A stretch of 64,000 bases of DNA from Priestia taiwanensis (GTDB lineage: Bacteria; Bacillota; Bacilli; Bacillales; Bacillaceae_G). Positions 47,688 to 55,509 of this stretch are shown here, in pieces. Where the stretch lies: the NCBI RefSeq assembly GCF_014638355.1, contig NZ_BMFK01000003.1:62001-126000 (forward strand). The letters are read 5' to 3'. The notes below the pieces were generated by a model. It ran no database searches. It saw only the letters and a list, made by a program, of their open reading frames with translations, and had not been told where the DNA came from. The translations under genes and the position numbers were made by a program. Position 1 is the first letter of the stretch, and each line of letters opens with the position of its first letter.

Positions 47688-48593
47688 TTATAACACATAC
47701 GGTGTTTCTTGATACACGTAATAGTTCAACCAGTTCGAGAATAGTAAATTCCCATGACCTCGCCATCTAACAACTGGTTCTTGCGACGGATCATTATTCC
47801 TAAAGTAATTCACAGGTACATCAATATCAAGTCTTTTTTGAACATCACGCTCATATTCCTTCTTCAATGTACACCCTGCGTATTCACTATGCCCCGTCAC
47901 GAAAATATGCTTCTTATCGTTACTTCCGACAATATGAACACCTGCATCATCTGATTCACTTAAAATCGTCAATTCTGGAATTTGCTTAATTTCGTCACGT
48001 CGTACTTCTGTATAACGGGAATGCGGTGCATAGAAACAATCATCAAATCCCCGGAACAACTGAACGTTTTTTTCTAGCACATTATGTTCAAACACACCGA
48101 ATACTTTCTTATCTACTAAATGCTTCTGTACACCATAATGATGATAAAGCCCCGCTTGTGCACCCCAACATATATGAAGCGTGGAAGTCACATTTGTTTT
48201 CGTATATTCCATAATTTCGACAAGCTCACTCCAGTAATTCACATCTTCAAATTCCATCGTTTCAATTGGCGCTCCCGTAATGACCATGCCGTCTAACTTC
48301 CGATGTTTAATGTCTCGGAAGCTTTTGTAGAAGGACTCCAAATGGTGCTCCGATACGTTTTTGGACTTATGTGTTTCCGTATGAATGAGATCAATATTTA
48401 CTTGAAGTGGTGTATTTCCAAGTAATCGTAACAATTGTGTTTCTGTTTCAATTTTTGTTGGCATTAAATTTAAAATTGCAATTTCTAGTGGACGAATATC
48501 TTGCGTTTCCGCACGGTCATTCGTCATGACGAAAATATTTTCGTTTCGTAGTATTTTCGCTGCAGGTAAATCTTTGTTAATAACAATCGGCAT
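47688..48593 (-). CDS. metA: Homoserine O-acetyltransferase, MetA type
   Basis: Activates homoserine for methionine synthesis. The 301-residue MetA fold is clear, with catalytic Cys142 in [10 protein letters not shown], the His in [19 protein letters not shown] and the oxyanion region. Position 111 is Glu ([11 protein letters not shown]); in B. cereus MetA, Glu at this position directs use of acetyl-CoA, whereas Gly gives succinyl-CoA use as in E. coli. Its start lies one base past the metY stop, so metY-metA form an operon under the SAM-I riboswitch, and acetylation fits the downstream sulfhydrylase. Confidence 0.93.
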   Translation of the reverse strand: MPIVINKDLPAAKILRNENIFVMTNDRAETQDIRPLEIAILNLMPTKIETETQLLRLLGNTPLQVNIDLIHTETHKSKNVSEHHLESFYKSFRDIKHRKLDGMVITGAPIETMEFEDVNYWSELVEIMEYTKTNVTSTLHICWGAQAGLYHHYGVQKHLVDKKVFGVFEHNVLEKNVQLFRGFDDCFYAPHSRYTEVRRDEIKQIPELTILSESDDAGVHIVGSNDKKHIFVTGHSEYAGCTLKKEYERDVQKRLDIDVPVNYFRNNDPSQEPVVRWRGHGNLLFSNWLNYYVYQETPYVL

Positions 48594-48594
48594 T

Positions 48595-49878
48595 TCATTC
48601 TCCCCCTGATTCTAACGCTTGCTGCAAATCAGCAATAATATCTCCTACATCTTCTATTCCGACTGATAGACGAATTAAATCCTCTGTTACCCCTGCGGCT
48701 TTTTGTTGGTCAGGTGATAATTGACGATGCGTCGTACTAGCAGGATGGATGACACATGTACGAGCATCGGCTACGTGTGTCACAAGCGCAGCTACATTCA
48801 ACTGCTCAATAAATAATTTCGCTGCCTCGAAACCACCTTTCACACCAAATGCTAGGACACCACTTGCGCCTTTTCCTAAATACGCTGTCGTACGCTCGTA
48901 TTGCTCGCTACTTTCTAATCCCGGATAATTCACCCAACTAATATGTTCGTTCGTTTCTAACCACTTCGCAATTTCGAGGGCATTATTACTATGACGTTCC
49001 ATACGAAGATGCAATGTTTCTAAACCAATGTTGCTTAAAAAGGCATTGAATGGGCTCATACAGTTTCCATAGTCACGAAGTAACTGTACACGAGCCTTCA
49101 CAATGTATGCAGCTGCTCCAAATGCTTCCACATATTTCACACCGTGATAGCTCGGATCTGGTTCGACAAATTCAAGATAGTCCCCATTTGTCCAATCAAA
49201 GTTCCCACCATCAATGACTACGCCACCAAGGCTCGTCGCATGACCGTCCGCATACTTCGTTGTTGAATGAACAATAATATTTGCACCGTGTTCAAACGGC
49301 TTGCATAAGCAAGGGGTAGCAAGCGTATTGTCCACGATAAACGGCACGCTTAGCTCTGTCGCGACTTCCTTACATACCGCGAAGTCCAATATATTGAGCC
49401 CTGGATTCCCAATCGTTTCTCCGTACAGCACTTTCGTATTTGGCTTAGCTAGCTTGAGAATATCAGCTGCTGGAAGTTCTGGATCGAAGAATGTCACCTC
49501 GATGCCAAGCTTTTTCAAGCTCACCGCAAATAAGTTATATGTCCCGCCGTATACGGTCGCTGCGCATAAAATATGATCACCCACTTGGCAAATATTTAAG
49601 ATTGCAAGCATAATAGCCGCTTGCCCAGAAGCTGTTGCAACAGCTCCAACACCGCCTTCTAGCTGATTCATCTTCTCTTCAAAGGCTGCGACTGTTGGAT
49701 TACTAATACGAGAATAAATGTGACCTTCTGCCTCTAAATTAAATAAAGCAGCTAAATCATCCGCCGTATCGTATTTGTACGTTGTACTTTGATACAGTGG
49801 CAACACACGTGGTTCTCCTTTTTTCGGTGTATATCCACCTTGTACACAAATCGTTCCGTTTCCCCACTTCTCGCTCAT
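48595..49878 (-). CDS. metY: O-acetylhomoserine sulfhydrylase
   Basis: PLP enzyme that makes homocysteine from O-acetylhomoserine and sulfide. The PLP Lys is in [25 protein letters not shown], with [22 protein letters not shown] and [13 protein letters not shown] typical of the Cys/Met-metabolism family; the [12 protein letters not shown] insertion and 427-residue length favour MetY over MetB/MetC. ATG at 49878 ([17 protein letters not shown]) follows AAGGGGG; the longer reading would translate riboswitch sequence. Regulated by the SAM-I riboswitch upstream. Confidence 0.93.
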   Translation of the reverse strand: MSEKWGNGTICVQGGYTPKKGEPRVLPLYQSTTYKYDTADDLAALFNLEAEGHIYSRISNPTVAAFEEKMNQLEGGVGAVATASGQAAIMLAILNICQVGDHILCAATVYGGTYNLFAVSLKKLGIEVTFFDPELPAADILKLAKPNTKVLYGETIGNPGLNILDFAVCKEVATELSVPFIVDNTLATPCLCKPFEHGANIIVHSTTKYADGHATSLGGVVIDGGNFDWTNGDYLEFVEPDPSYHGVKYVEAFGAAAYIVKARVQLLRDYGNCMSPFNAFLSNIGLETLHLRMERHSNNALEIAKWLETNEHISWVNYPGLESSEQYERTTAYLGKGASGVLAFGVKGGFEAAKLFIEQLNVAALVTHVADARTCVIHPASTTHRQLSPDQQKAAGVTEDLIRLSVGIEDVGDIIADLQQALESGGE

Positions 49879-49907
49879 CGTTATCCCCCTTTTTCTTAAC
49901 CAACATA

Positions 49908-50063
49908 AAAAAACCGCTTCTCCCAAAAGGTAAAAGAAGCAGTTTGCACCCACGATTCTTCTCTTATCTTTCAGGTCAAGCCTGCAGGATTTAGCACAAT
50001 TCCGGTTATACCGGCTGTTGCCAAGGTTTCATCGGGCCAGTCCCTCCACCTTTTCTTGATAAG
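49908..50063 (-). promoter_or_regulatory. SAM-I (S-box) riboswitch with terminator
   Basis: On the minus strand the aptamer shows CTTATCAAGA, GGTGGAGGGACTGGCCC, GATGAAACC, TTGGCAACAGCCGG, GTGCTAAATCC and GATAAGAG closing P1. A terminator follows (49908-49945, CTGCTTCT with AGAAGCGG, then TTTTTTT). Binding of S-adenosylmethionine should stop transcription before metY-metA. Confidence 0.97.
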
Positions 50064-50295
50064 TCTATTCAGTTACCGTGATTTTATAATGAAAAGATTG
50101 GTGATGTCAAATATTTATCTGAAAATTCCTTCATTATTAACAAAAATGCCGTTGCAACCTATTTATAGAATCTATCATTTGATGAACCCTATCAAAACCC
50201 GGTATGTCGAACCTTCGTATGAACCTGAAAATAATTGTGTACATTGCCTAGAAGTTGAATATGATGTAATAACACCATTGAAGAGAGGGATCAAC

Positions 50296-50625
50296 ATGCA
50301 GGAGACATTACCAATGTGGATTTGGATTCTTTATTACTTCATTTTAGTAATGGGGCTTTATTTTAGTGTGAGGCGCTTAGTTACGACTGGCTTTCATTTT
50401 CTCTCTGTGCTTCTAATTATCGCTGCGATTTCAAACGTTGCAATACTTATCTTTTTCGGCGTAGGGTACGGAATACGCTTCAACGAAAATGAATTTGAAT
50501 TCCTTGTACGGATGATACGAGAGAAAGAATTATGGGCTTATTATGTAACCGCATCGTATATTTTCGTACTATATTATGTCATGTACAAATGGCGCAGACG
50601 AGCACGCCGCTATCTGACAAAATAA
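50296..50625 (+). CDS. 109-residue membrane protein of unknown function
   Basis: The ATG at 50296 follows GAGAGGGA and gives MQETLPMWIWILYYFILVMGLYF; the open frame extends 80 codons upstream but that part overlaps the SAM riboswitch region and has its own poorer starts. Three hydrophobic segments (about 7-23, 38-58 and 80-98) and a basic end KWRRRARRYLTK suggest a small polytopic protein. No family recognised. Confidence 0.55.
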   Translation: MQETLPMWIWILYYFILVMGLYFSVRRLVTTGFHFLSVLLIIAAISNVAILIFFGVGYGIRFNENEFEFLVRMIREKELWAYYVTASYIFVLYYVMYKWRRRARRYLTK

Positions 50626-50630
50626 GTAGA

Positions 50631-50685
50631 AAAAAAGGTATAGCCATTCTTACCCGGTAGACGGGAAGAATGATTATACCTTTTC
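50631..50685. terminator. Bidirectional terminator between the membrane gene and proS
   Basis: AAAGGTATAGCCATTCTT faces AAGAATGATTATACCTTT with a small bulge, plus CCG/CGG at the loop, flanked by A and T runs. Convergent genes end on both sides. Confidence 0.85.
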
Positions 50686-50691
50686 GTTTTA

Positions 50692-52128
50692 TTAGTATGC
50701 TTTGCCCCAGTAAACCATTGTTTTAGCTGGCTTGCCACAGCATACGCAGTCGCTTGCTAATTCTTCTTGTTCGAATGGCATACAACGAGATGTGATTGTT
50801 AACTCTTCTTTTAGCTTCTCTTCACACTCTAACTCGCCGCACCACATTGCTTTAATGAAGCCTGGCTTCTCTTCTGCAATTTGCTTTAACTCATCGAAGT
50901 TACGAGCAACATGTGTGCTCTCTTCGCGATGTGCTAATGCTTTTGCGTATAAGCCTTCGTGTACTTCATCAAGTAATTGTGGAATACGTGTTGCTAATTC
51001 TTCCATTGGTACGAAGATCTTCTCGCGAGTATCACGACGTACTAATGCTACTTGACCTTTTTCGATATCTTTTGGTCCAACTTCTAAGCGGATTGGAACA
51101 CCTTTCATTTCGTACTCGCTGTATTTCCAACCTGGACGTTTATCAGACGCATCTGTCTTCACGCGTGCGTACTTCTTGATTTCTGCTTGTAATTCAGCAG
51201 CTTTCTCTAATACGCCTTCTTTATGTTGTGCTACTGGTACGATTACAACTTGTGTTGGAGCAATACGTGGTGGTAATACAAGACCGCTATCATCACCGTG
51301 AACCATGATTACTGCACCGATTAAGCGCGTTGTCATACCCCATGAAGATTGGTGAACGTGTTGTTCTTTACCAGTCTTGTCTGTGTATGTGATGTCGAAT
51401 GCTTTCGCAAAGTTATCTGCAAAGTTATGAGACGTTCCTGTTTGCAGTGCTTTACCATCATGCATTAAGCTCTCAATTGTGTACGTTGCTTCTGCTCCAG
51501 CGAACTTTTCTTTCTCCGTCTTTTGACCTTTTACAACTGGAATCGCTAAGTAGTCTTTACAGAATTCCGCGTAAATGTTTAACATTTGGATTGTTTCTGC
51601 TTTAGACTCTTCTGCTGTCGCGTGAGCTGTATGACCTTCTTGCCATAAGAACTCAGTTGTACGTAAGAATGGACGAGTTGTTTTCTCCCAGCGTACTACT
51701 GAACACCATTGGTTATATAACTTTGGTAGATCATTGTATGATTGGATTGTTTTTGCATAGTGTTCGCAGAATAATGTTTCTGACGTTGGACGTACACATA
51801 ATTTCTCTGCTAATGGCTCGCTTCCTCCGTGTGTTACCCATGCAACTTCTGGTGCGAATCCTTCTACATGATCCTTTTCTTTTTGAAGTAGGCTTTCTGG
51901 AATGAACATTGGCATGTAGACATTCTCATGGCCTGTTTCTTTGAATTGCTCATCTAATACTTTTTGGATGTTCTCCCAAATTCCGTATCCGTATGGACGT
52001 AAGATCATACATCCTTTTACGCTTGAGTAATCTACTAATTCTGCTTTCTTAACGATGTCTGTATACCACTGTGCGAAATCTTCATCCATCGCTGTAATTT
52101 CACTAACAACTTTTTTGTTATTTGACAT
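50692..52128 (-). CDS. proS: Prolyl-tRNA synthetase, archaeal/eukaryotic type
   Basis: Charges tRNA-Pro. Class II motifs: motif 1 region [26 protein letters not shown], motif 2 [18 protein letters not shown] and motif 3 with [24 protein letters not shown]. At 478 residues it lacks the editing insertion of bacterial ProRS and has the C-terminal Cys-rich zinc-like module ([21 protein letters not shown]), which identifies the archaeal-type (ProS2) form found as a second enzyme in the B. cereus clade. ATG follows AGGAGG. A T-box leader controls it. Confidence 0.95.
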   Translation of the reverse strand: MSNNKKVVSEITAMDEDFAQWYTDIVKKAELVDYSSVKGCMILRPYGYGIWENIQKVLDEQFKETGHENVYMPMFIPESLLQKEKDHVEGFAPEVAWVTHGGSEPLAEKLCVRPTSETLFCEHYAKTIQSYNDLPKLYNQWCSVVRWEKTTRPFLRTTEFLWQEGHTAHATAEESKAETIQMLNIYAEFCKDYLAIPVVKGQKTEKEKFAGAEATYTIESLMHDGKALQTGTSHNFADNFAKAFDITYTDKTGKEQHVHQSSWGMTTRLIGAVIMVHGDDSGLVLPPRIAPTQVVIVPVAQHKEGVLEKAAELQAEIKKYARVKTDASDKRPGWKYSEYEMKGVPIRLEVGPKDIEKGQVALVRRDTREKIFVPMEELATRIPQLLDEVHEGLYAKALAHREESTHVARNFDELKQIAEEKPGFIKAMWCGELECEEKLKEELTITSRCMPFEQEELASDCVCCGKPAKTMVYWGKAY

Positions 52129-52176
52129 GTTCGCTTCCTCCTTGTGTTTTTTGATTCTTCACCAAAAGACTGCACT

Positions 52177-52230
52177 TGCACTCCGAGTGGACGCTTTTCC
52201 CATAAGAGTCGCGACTCTCCGTTCCGTGCA
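52177..52230. repeat. 54-bp short copy of the dispersed repeat inside the proS leader
   Basis: Same ends as the copy at 46880-46990 (TGCACTCCGAGTGGACGC and CTCTCCGTTCCGTGCA) but lacking the middle 57 bp. Its centre AGAGTCGCGACTCT is a perfect 14-bp palindrome. It lies between the T-box terminator and the proS ribosome binding site, so it is transcribed in the 5' leader. Confidence 0.8.
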
Positions 52231-52279
52231 TCAAATCAACCGCATGATTTGGTGATGAACCTATTTTTTCCTTTTAAAA

Positions 52280-52560
52280 GCAACAAAAAAAAGCCCGCAT
52301 CCCGCAATAGGGACCGAACTTTTCGGTGGTACCACCCTGATTAATACATCCGAAGATATATTCTCTCAATTAGTTAACGGTTGTATCCGCTGTAGCCTAC
52401 TATCATTTCGGTACAGGACTCGGAGGCTGGTTCGATACGTATTTTGTAAGAATCTCTCACCGTGTGATTCTCTCTCTTGGACAAAATAGCTGTATGTACT
52501 ATTCCTCGTCATTGTCGATTCGTATGCTTTTTTCGCATTTCTTAATATGCCTTATGATAA
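52280..52560 (-). promoter_or_regulatory. T-box leader of proS
   Basis: The T-box AATCAGGGTGGTACCACC lies at 52325-52342 on the minus strand, followed by a terminator region ending in eight Ts (52284-52292). Upstream, AGTA and GAACCAGCC flank a paired Stem I (TTTTGT with ACAAAAT). A proline codon CCA directly follows GAA, though the register by analogy with other T-boxes is ambiguous. Uncharged tRNA-Pro is the expected ligand. Confidence 0.9.
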
Positions 52561-52627
52561 TATAATCCTTCCCATCTTGCAACAGGAGTATACAATTTTT
52601 TTCTGTATCTTGGCCTTTCTACTAGCT

Positions 52628-52665
52628 CCTCTCTTTTCTATCATACATACGATATAAAAAGGAGG
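52628..52665 (+). promoter_or_regulatory. Shared leader element 1 with SD-complementary tract
   Basis: A pyrimidine tract (CTCTTTTCTAT) can pair with ATAAAAAGGAGG, the Shine-Dalgarno region, across a loop containing TACATACGAT. The same arrangement precedes all three DUF1796 genes. Confidence 0.5.
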
Positions 52666-52671
52666 ATTGTC

Positions 52672-53316
52672 ATGAAACTACAAGATATTAAAGGAACATA
52701 TGATATGATTTATAGCCTCGGAAATCAATGTGCAGTTGCTGGTAAATTACGTCGTTATCAAGTGCGCCCGTATGCTGGTGTGATTGATTGGATGATTAGC
52801 TTTTCGTTGCCTGGTGTAACAAATCTATTACGTAATCGTTTTGCAAATTTTATGGAGACAGAAACGATGGCCTTTGATGGATACCATGCCGGCGGAGAAA
52901 AACTATTAGTACGAGATACACTCTATGATGTCCATTCTGCGCACGATTTTCCCGTTCCAGAAAATAGCCCTACTCACTGGCCAAGCTATCCACCGTTTAA
53001 AGAAAAAATGGATACTCTCACACATCGCTTTCTCCAAGACTTAGAAAGCTGTGAACATATCCTGTTCGTACGTCTAATTGGAACCTACGAAGAAACAATA
53101 GAACTAGCAACTGTCTTATCTTCCGTTGTCAAACATAACTTCACCCTTCTCATGCTGAATCCAATCGCCGAGCATACGATTGTTGAATACGACTGGGACA
53201 TTCCACATGTATGTAGCCTTGGCATCCCAATGGGTGCACCGTACGATGATATTTGGGACACCATGATGAGTGGCATTATCTGCAGTAGACCAGTTATCGT
53301 TGAAGAATGGCCATAA
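52672..53316 (+). CDS. DUF1796 putative papain-like cysteine peptidase, copy 1
   Basis: A 214-residue cytoplasmic protein without signal peptide. Conserved positions of the family are Cys20 in YSLGNQCAVAGKLRRY, Asp39-Trp40 in YAGVIDWM and His91-Asp92 in VHSAHDF, a likely Cys-His-acid set; DWDIPHVCSLGIPMG near 174-188 is also shared by all copies. Family members are called putative cysteine peptidases by structural prediction only. ATG follows AAAGGAGG. First of three tandem paralogues of equal length. No terminator is seen after it. Confidence 0.8.
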   Translation: MKLQDIKGTYDMIYSLGNQCAVAGKLRRYQVRPYAGVIDWMISFSLPGVTNLLRNRFANFMETETMAFDGYHAGGEKLLVRDTLYDVHSAHDFPVPENSPTHWPSYPPFKEKMDTLTHRFLQDLESCEHILFVRLIGTYEETIELATVLSSVVKHNFTLLMLNPIAEHTIVEYDWDIPHVCSLGIPMGAPYDDIWDTMMSGIICSRPVIVEEWP

Positions 53317-53425
53317 CACTCATCTCGATTATATATATTCTCTATGCAACGTACGCACCTTTTGCTCCAACTATTCATCTTCATCATGTTGAAATAGCAT
53401 TGCTAGATGAGCATTTGTACCATGT

Positions 53426-53464
53426 CCTTTCTTTTCTATTGTACATACGATATAGAAAGGGGGG
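53426..53464 (+). promoter_or_regulatory. Shared leader element 2 with SD-complementary tract
   Basis: CTTTCTTTTCTAT can pair with ATAGAAAGGGGGG over a 12-base loop TGTACATACGAT, nearly the same loop as in element 1. Confidence 0.5.
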
Positions 53465-53470
53465 ATATTA

Positions 53471-54115
53471 ATGAGATTACAAGATATTAAAGGAAAATAT
53501 GATGCGACGTATAGCCTTGGGAACCAATGTGCCATCGCCAACAAATTACGTCATTATCGACTACGCCCATATGCTGGCGTAACCGACTGGATGCTGACGG
53601 CTTACTTACCTGGATTGTCAAAACTATTACGAAACCGCTTTGCAAATTTCATGGAAAAAGAAAATATGATATTCGACGGATATCACGCAGCTGGTGCACA
53701 ACTCTTTATCAAAGATACACTCTATGATATTTCCGCTGCACATGACTTTTCAACGATAGCAAATACGCCAACTGATTGGCCCGTATATCCACAATTTAAA
53801 GCAAAAGTTGATCGACGAATCCGCCGTTTTTTACGGGACATGGAAACATGTGAACGGATTTTATTCATACGTATGATGGGGACATTCGAAGAAACGAAAG
53901 AATTGGAAGCCGCACTCTCTTCCATCATCAAACACGACTTCACTCTCCTCATGTTGAATCCAATTAATGAAATCAAAATTATTGAATATGAATGGGACAT
54001 TCCACATGTATGTAGCCTTGGAATTCCAATGGGGGATGAATTCCCTGAAGTTTGGGACGTTATCATGGGCGGCATTATGTGTAGTGGACAGCTTATTATG
54101 GAAGAACATGTATAG
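53471..54115 (+). CDS. DUF1796 putative papain-like cysteine peptidase, copy 2
   Basis: Paralogue of the preceding gene, 214 residues. It keeps Cys20 (YSLGNQCAIANKLRHY), Asp39-Trp40 (YAGVTDWM) and His91 (SAAHDF). It differs most from the others around 82-115 (DISAAHDFSTIANTPTDWPVYPQFKAK) and in a more basic middle (RRIRRFLRDMETCERI). ATG follows AAAGGGGGG. A terminator follows it (54117-54145). Target unknown. Confidence 0.8.
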   Translation: MRLQDIKGKYDATYSLGNQCAIANKLRHYRLRPYAGVTDWMLTAYLPGLSKLLRNRFANFMEKENMIFDGYHAAGAQLFIKDTLYDISAAHDFSTIANTPTDWPVYPQFKAKVDRRIRRFLRDMETCERILFIRMMGTFEETKELEAALSSIIKHDFTLLMLNPINEIKIIEYEWDIPHVCSLGIPMGDEFPEVWDVIMGGIMCSGQLIMEEHV

Positions 54116-54116
54116 A

Positions 54117-54145
54117 AATCGTCCAGTATCCATGGGCGATTTTTT
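54117..54145 (+). terminator. Terminator after DUF1796 copy 2
   Basis: AAATCGTCC pairs with GGGCGATTT (one G-U pair) and is followed by a T run. Confidence 0.75.
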
Positions 54146-54214
54146 AATGCTGTCATCTTCCTATCTTTCAACAAAAGGATACATTTTTATTGGTAAATAA
54201 GTATTTCTCCTATG

Positions 54215-54253
54215 CTCTCTCTCTCCTATGGTACATACACTATAGAAAGGAGG
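54215..54253 (+). promoter_or_regulatory. Shared leader element 3 with SD-complementary tract
   Basis: CTCTCTCTCTCCTAT can pair, less perfectly, with ATAGAAAGGAGG across GGTACATACACT. The loop word GTACATAC is kept while the stem bases vary. Confidence 0.45.
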
Positions 54254-54259
54254 ATTGTC

Positions 54260-54904
54260 ATGAAATTACTAGATATTAAAGGAAAATATGATATGATTTT
54301 TAGCCTCGGGGATCGCTGCGAAATTTCTACTAAATTACGTCACTATCGATTACGTCCATATGCTGGTGTCTTCGATTGGATGATTACCTTTTCTTTGCCT
54401 GATTTGACAAACCTTTTACGTAACCGCTTTGCAAACTTCATGGAAAAAGAAAATATGGTGTTTGAAGGTCTTCATGCTGGTGGGGAAAAATTATTATTGC
54501 GTGATACTCTCTATGATATCTATTCTGCCCACGATTTCTCTGCCCCTCCGAACACAGCGTATCACTGGCCAACGTACCCAGCGGTCAAAGAAAAATTTGG
54601 GAGAAGAATACACCGCTTTCTCAAAAATCTAGAAGACTGCGAACATATCTTGTTTGTTCGCATGAATGGAACATATGAAGAAACGAAAGAATTAGAAGTG
54701 GTCTTATCTTCTCTTGTAAAACATAAATTTACCCTACTCATGCTAAATCCAATCAACGAACATACCATTATCGAATACAACTGGGATATTCCACACGTAT
54801 GTAGCTTAGGTATTCCGATGGGTAAAGAGTATCCAGACATTTGGGATACTCTCATGGGAGGCATTATGTGTAGTGGTCAATTAGTGATAGAAGAAATTGC
54901 ATAA
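54260..54904 (+). CDS. DUF1796 putative papain-like cysteine peptidase, copy 3
   Basis: Third paralogue, 214 residues from the ATG that follows AAAGGAGG at the same spacing as copy 1. Cys20 is in FSLGDRCEISTKLRHY, Asp39-Trp40 in YAGVFDWM, His91 in IYSAHDF. By eye it is closer to copy 1 than to copy 2 in the GGEKLL.RDTLYD segment, but shares RHYRLRPYAGV and FMEKENM with copy 2, suggesting serial duplication or exchange. It ends at its own strong terminator. Confidence 0.8.
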   Translation: MKLLDIKGKYDMIFSLGDRCEISTKLRHYRLRPYAGVFDWMITFSLPDLTNLLRNRFANFMEKENMVFEGLHAGGEKLLLRDTLYDIYSAHDFSAPPNTAYHWPTYPAVKEKFGRRIHRFLKNLEDCEHILFVRMNGTYEETKELEVVLSSLVKHKFTLLMLNPINEHTIIEYNWDIPHVCSLGIPMGKEYPDIWDTLMGGIMCSGQLVIEEIA

Positions 54905-54930
54905 AAACCGTCCAATAGCGGACGGTTTTT
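54903..54930. terminator. Terminator after DUF1796 copy 3
   Basis: AAAAACCGTCC pairs with GGACGGTTTTT over six bases; it can also serve the convergent LigT-like gene. Confidence 0.9.
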
Positions 54931-54931
54931 A

Positions 54932-55456
54932 TCATTGTAGTATATATTCTTTATGCAAAATCCACGTATGTTGTTCCCATCTATATAAGGAAATAGTCGA
55001 AAAACTGCTCTCAAAATCACACGGAGATTGGTGCACATACTCCCATAATTCCGAGAATATCTTCTGTATCTTCTTTGACGTAATTGTCAGATGAAAGATT
55101 TTATCTTTTCCATCGTGAGCTTGAAACTGTAACCATGGCAATGTTTGTAGGTTTTCTATTAGCCTATCGTGCATTTCTTTCGCTTCTTTTGATGCAAACA
55201 CATCCATATAAATCACACGATCATCAAAATGATTATATCCTTTTATATGAATTGGTGCAGCTTTCTCTTTCTTAGCAAATCTCTCTAATACATGCTCCAT
55301 CTCCTCAATTCGTTCCGCTTCAAATGGTGATTTAATCGTAATATGTGCTGGTAGCTTCGATGATTTCGCTCCGAATTTCTCAAATACATCACGACGCATT
55401 TCGTTATTGAACGTTCCTGCAGCGTCGTCTAACACAAATGCTAATACATACCTCAT
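54932..55456 (-). CDS. 2H phosphoesterase / LigT-like RNA ligase family protein
   Basis: A 174-residue protein of the 2H superfamily, which acts on 2',3'-cyclic or 2'-5' linked nucleotides. It carries two H-x-T/S-x motifs: LPAHITIKSPF near residue 39 and KIFHLTITSKKI near 136. ATG at 55456 (RYVLAFVLDDAAG) follows AGGAGGG; the longer reading overlaps the downstream terminator of the YhgE gene. Substrate unknown. YjcG of Bacillus is a related, slightly shorter protein. Confidence 0.82.
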   Translation of the reverse strand: MRYVLAFVLDDAAGTFNNEMRRDVFEKFGAKSSKLPAHITIKSPFEAERIEEMEHVLERFAKKEKAAPIHIKGYNHFDDRVIYMDVFASKEAKEMHDRLIENLQTLPWLQFQAHDGKDKIFHLTITSKKIQKIFSELWEYVHQSPCDFESSFSTISLYRWEQHTWILHKEYILQ

Positions 55457-55474
55457 ACTATCCCTCCTAAAAGA

Positions 55475-55505
55475 AAAATGGTGCCTATCTACTAGACACC
55501 ATTTT
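55475..55505 (-). terminator. Terminator after the YhgE/Pip gene
   Basis: On the minus strand AAAATGGTGTCTA pairs with TAGGCACCATTTT (one mismatch), followed by a T-rich run. Confidence 0.82.
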
Positions 55506-55509
55506 ATCA

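Noticed and set aside
47581..47766. Small minus-strand frame across the metA end and terminator
   Set aside because: Overlaps metA in another frame, no ribosome binding site, runs through the terminator.
50056..50295. 80-codon N-terminal extension of the small membrane protein
   Set aside because: It overlaps the start of the SAM riboswitch region and a strong internal ribosome binding site precedes the ATG at 50296.
52640..52658. CATANNNTA sigma-K-like -10 directly before the DUF1796 genes
   Set aside because: No AC-type -35 at the right distance in any copy, and the start point would fall inside the ribosome binding site. Kept only as an alternative to the hairpin idea.
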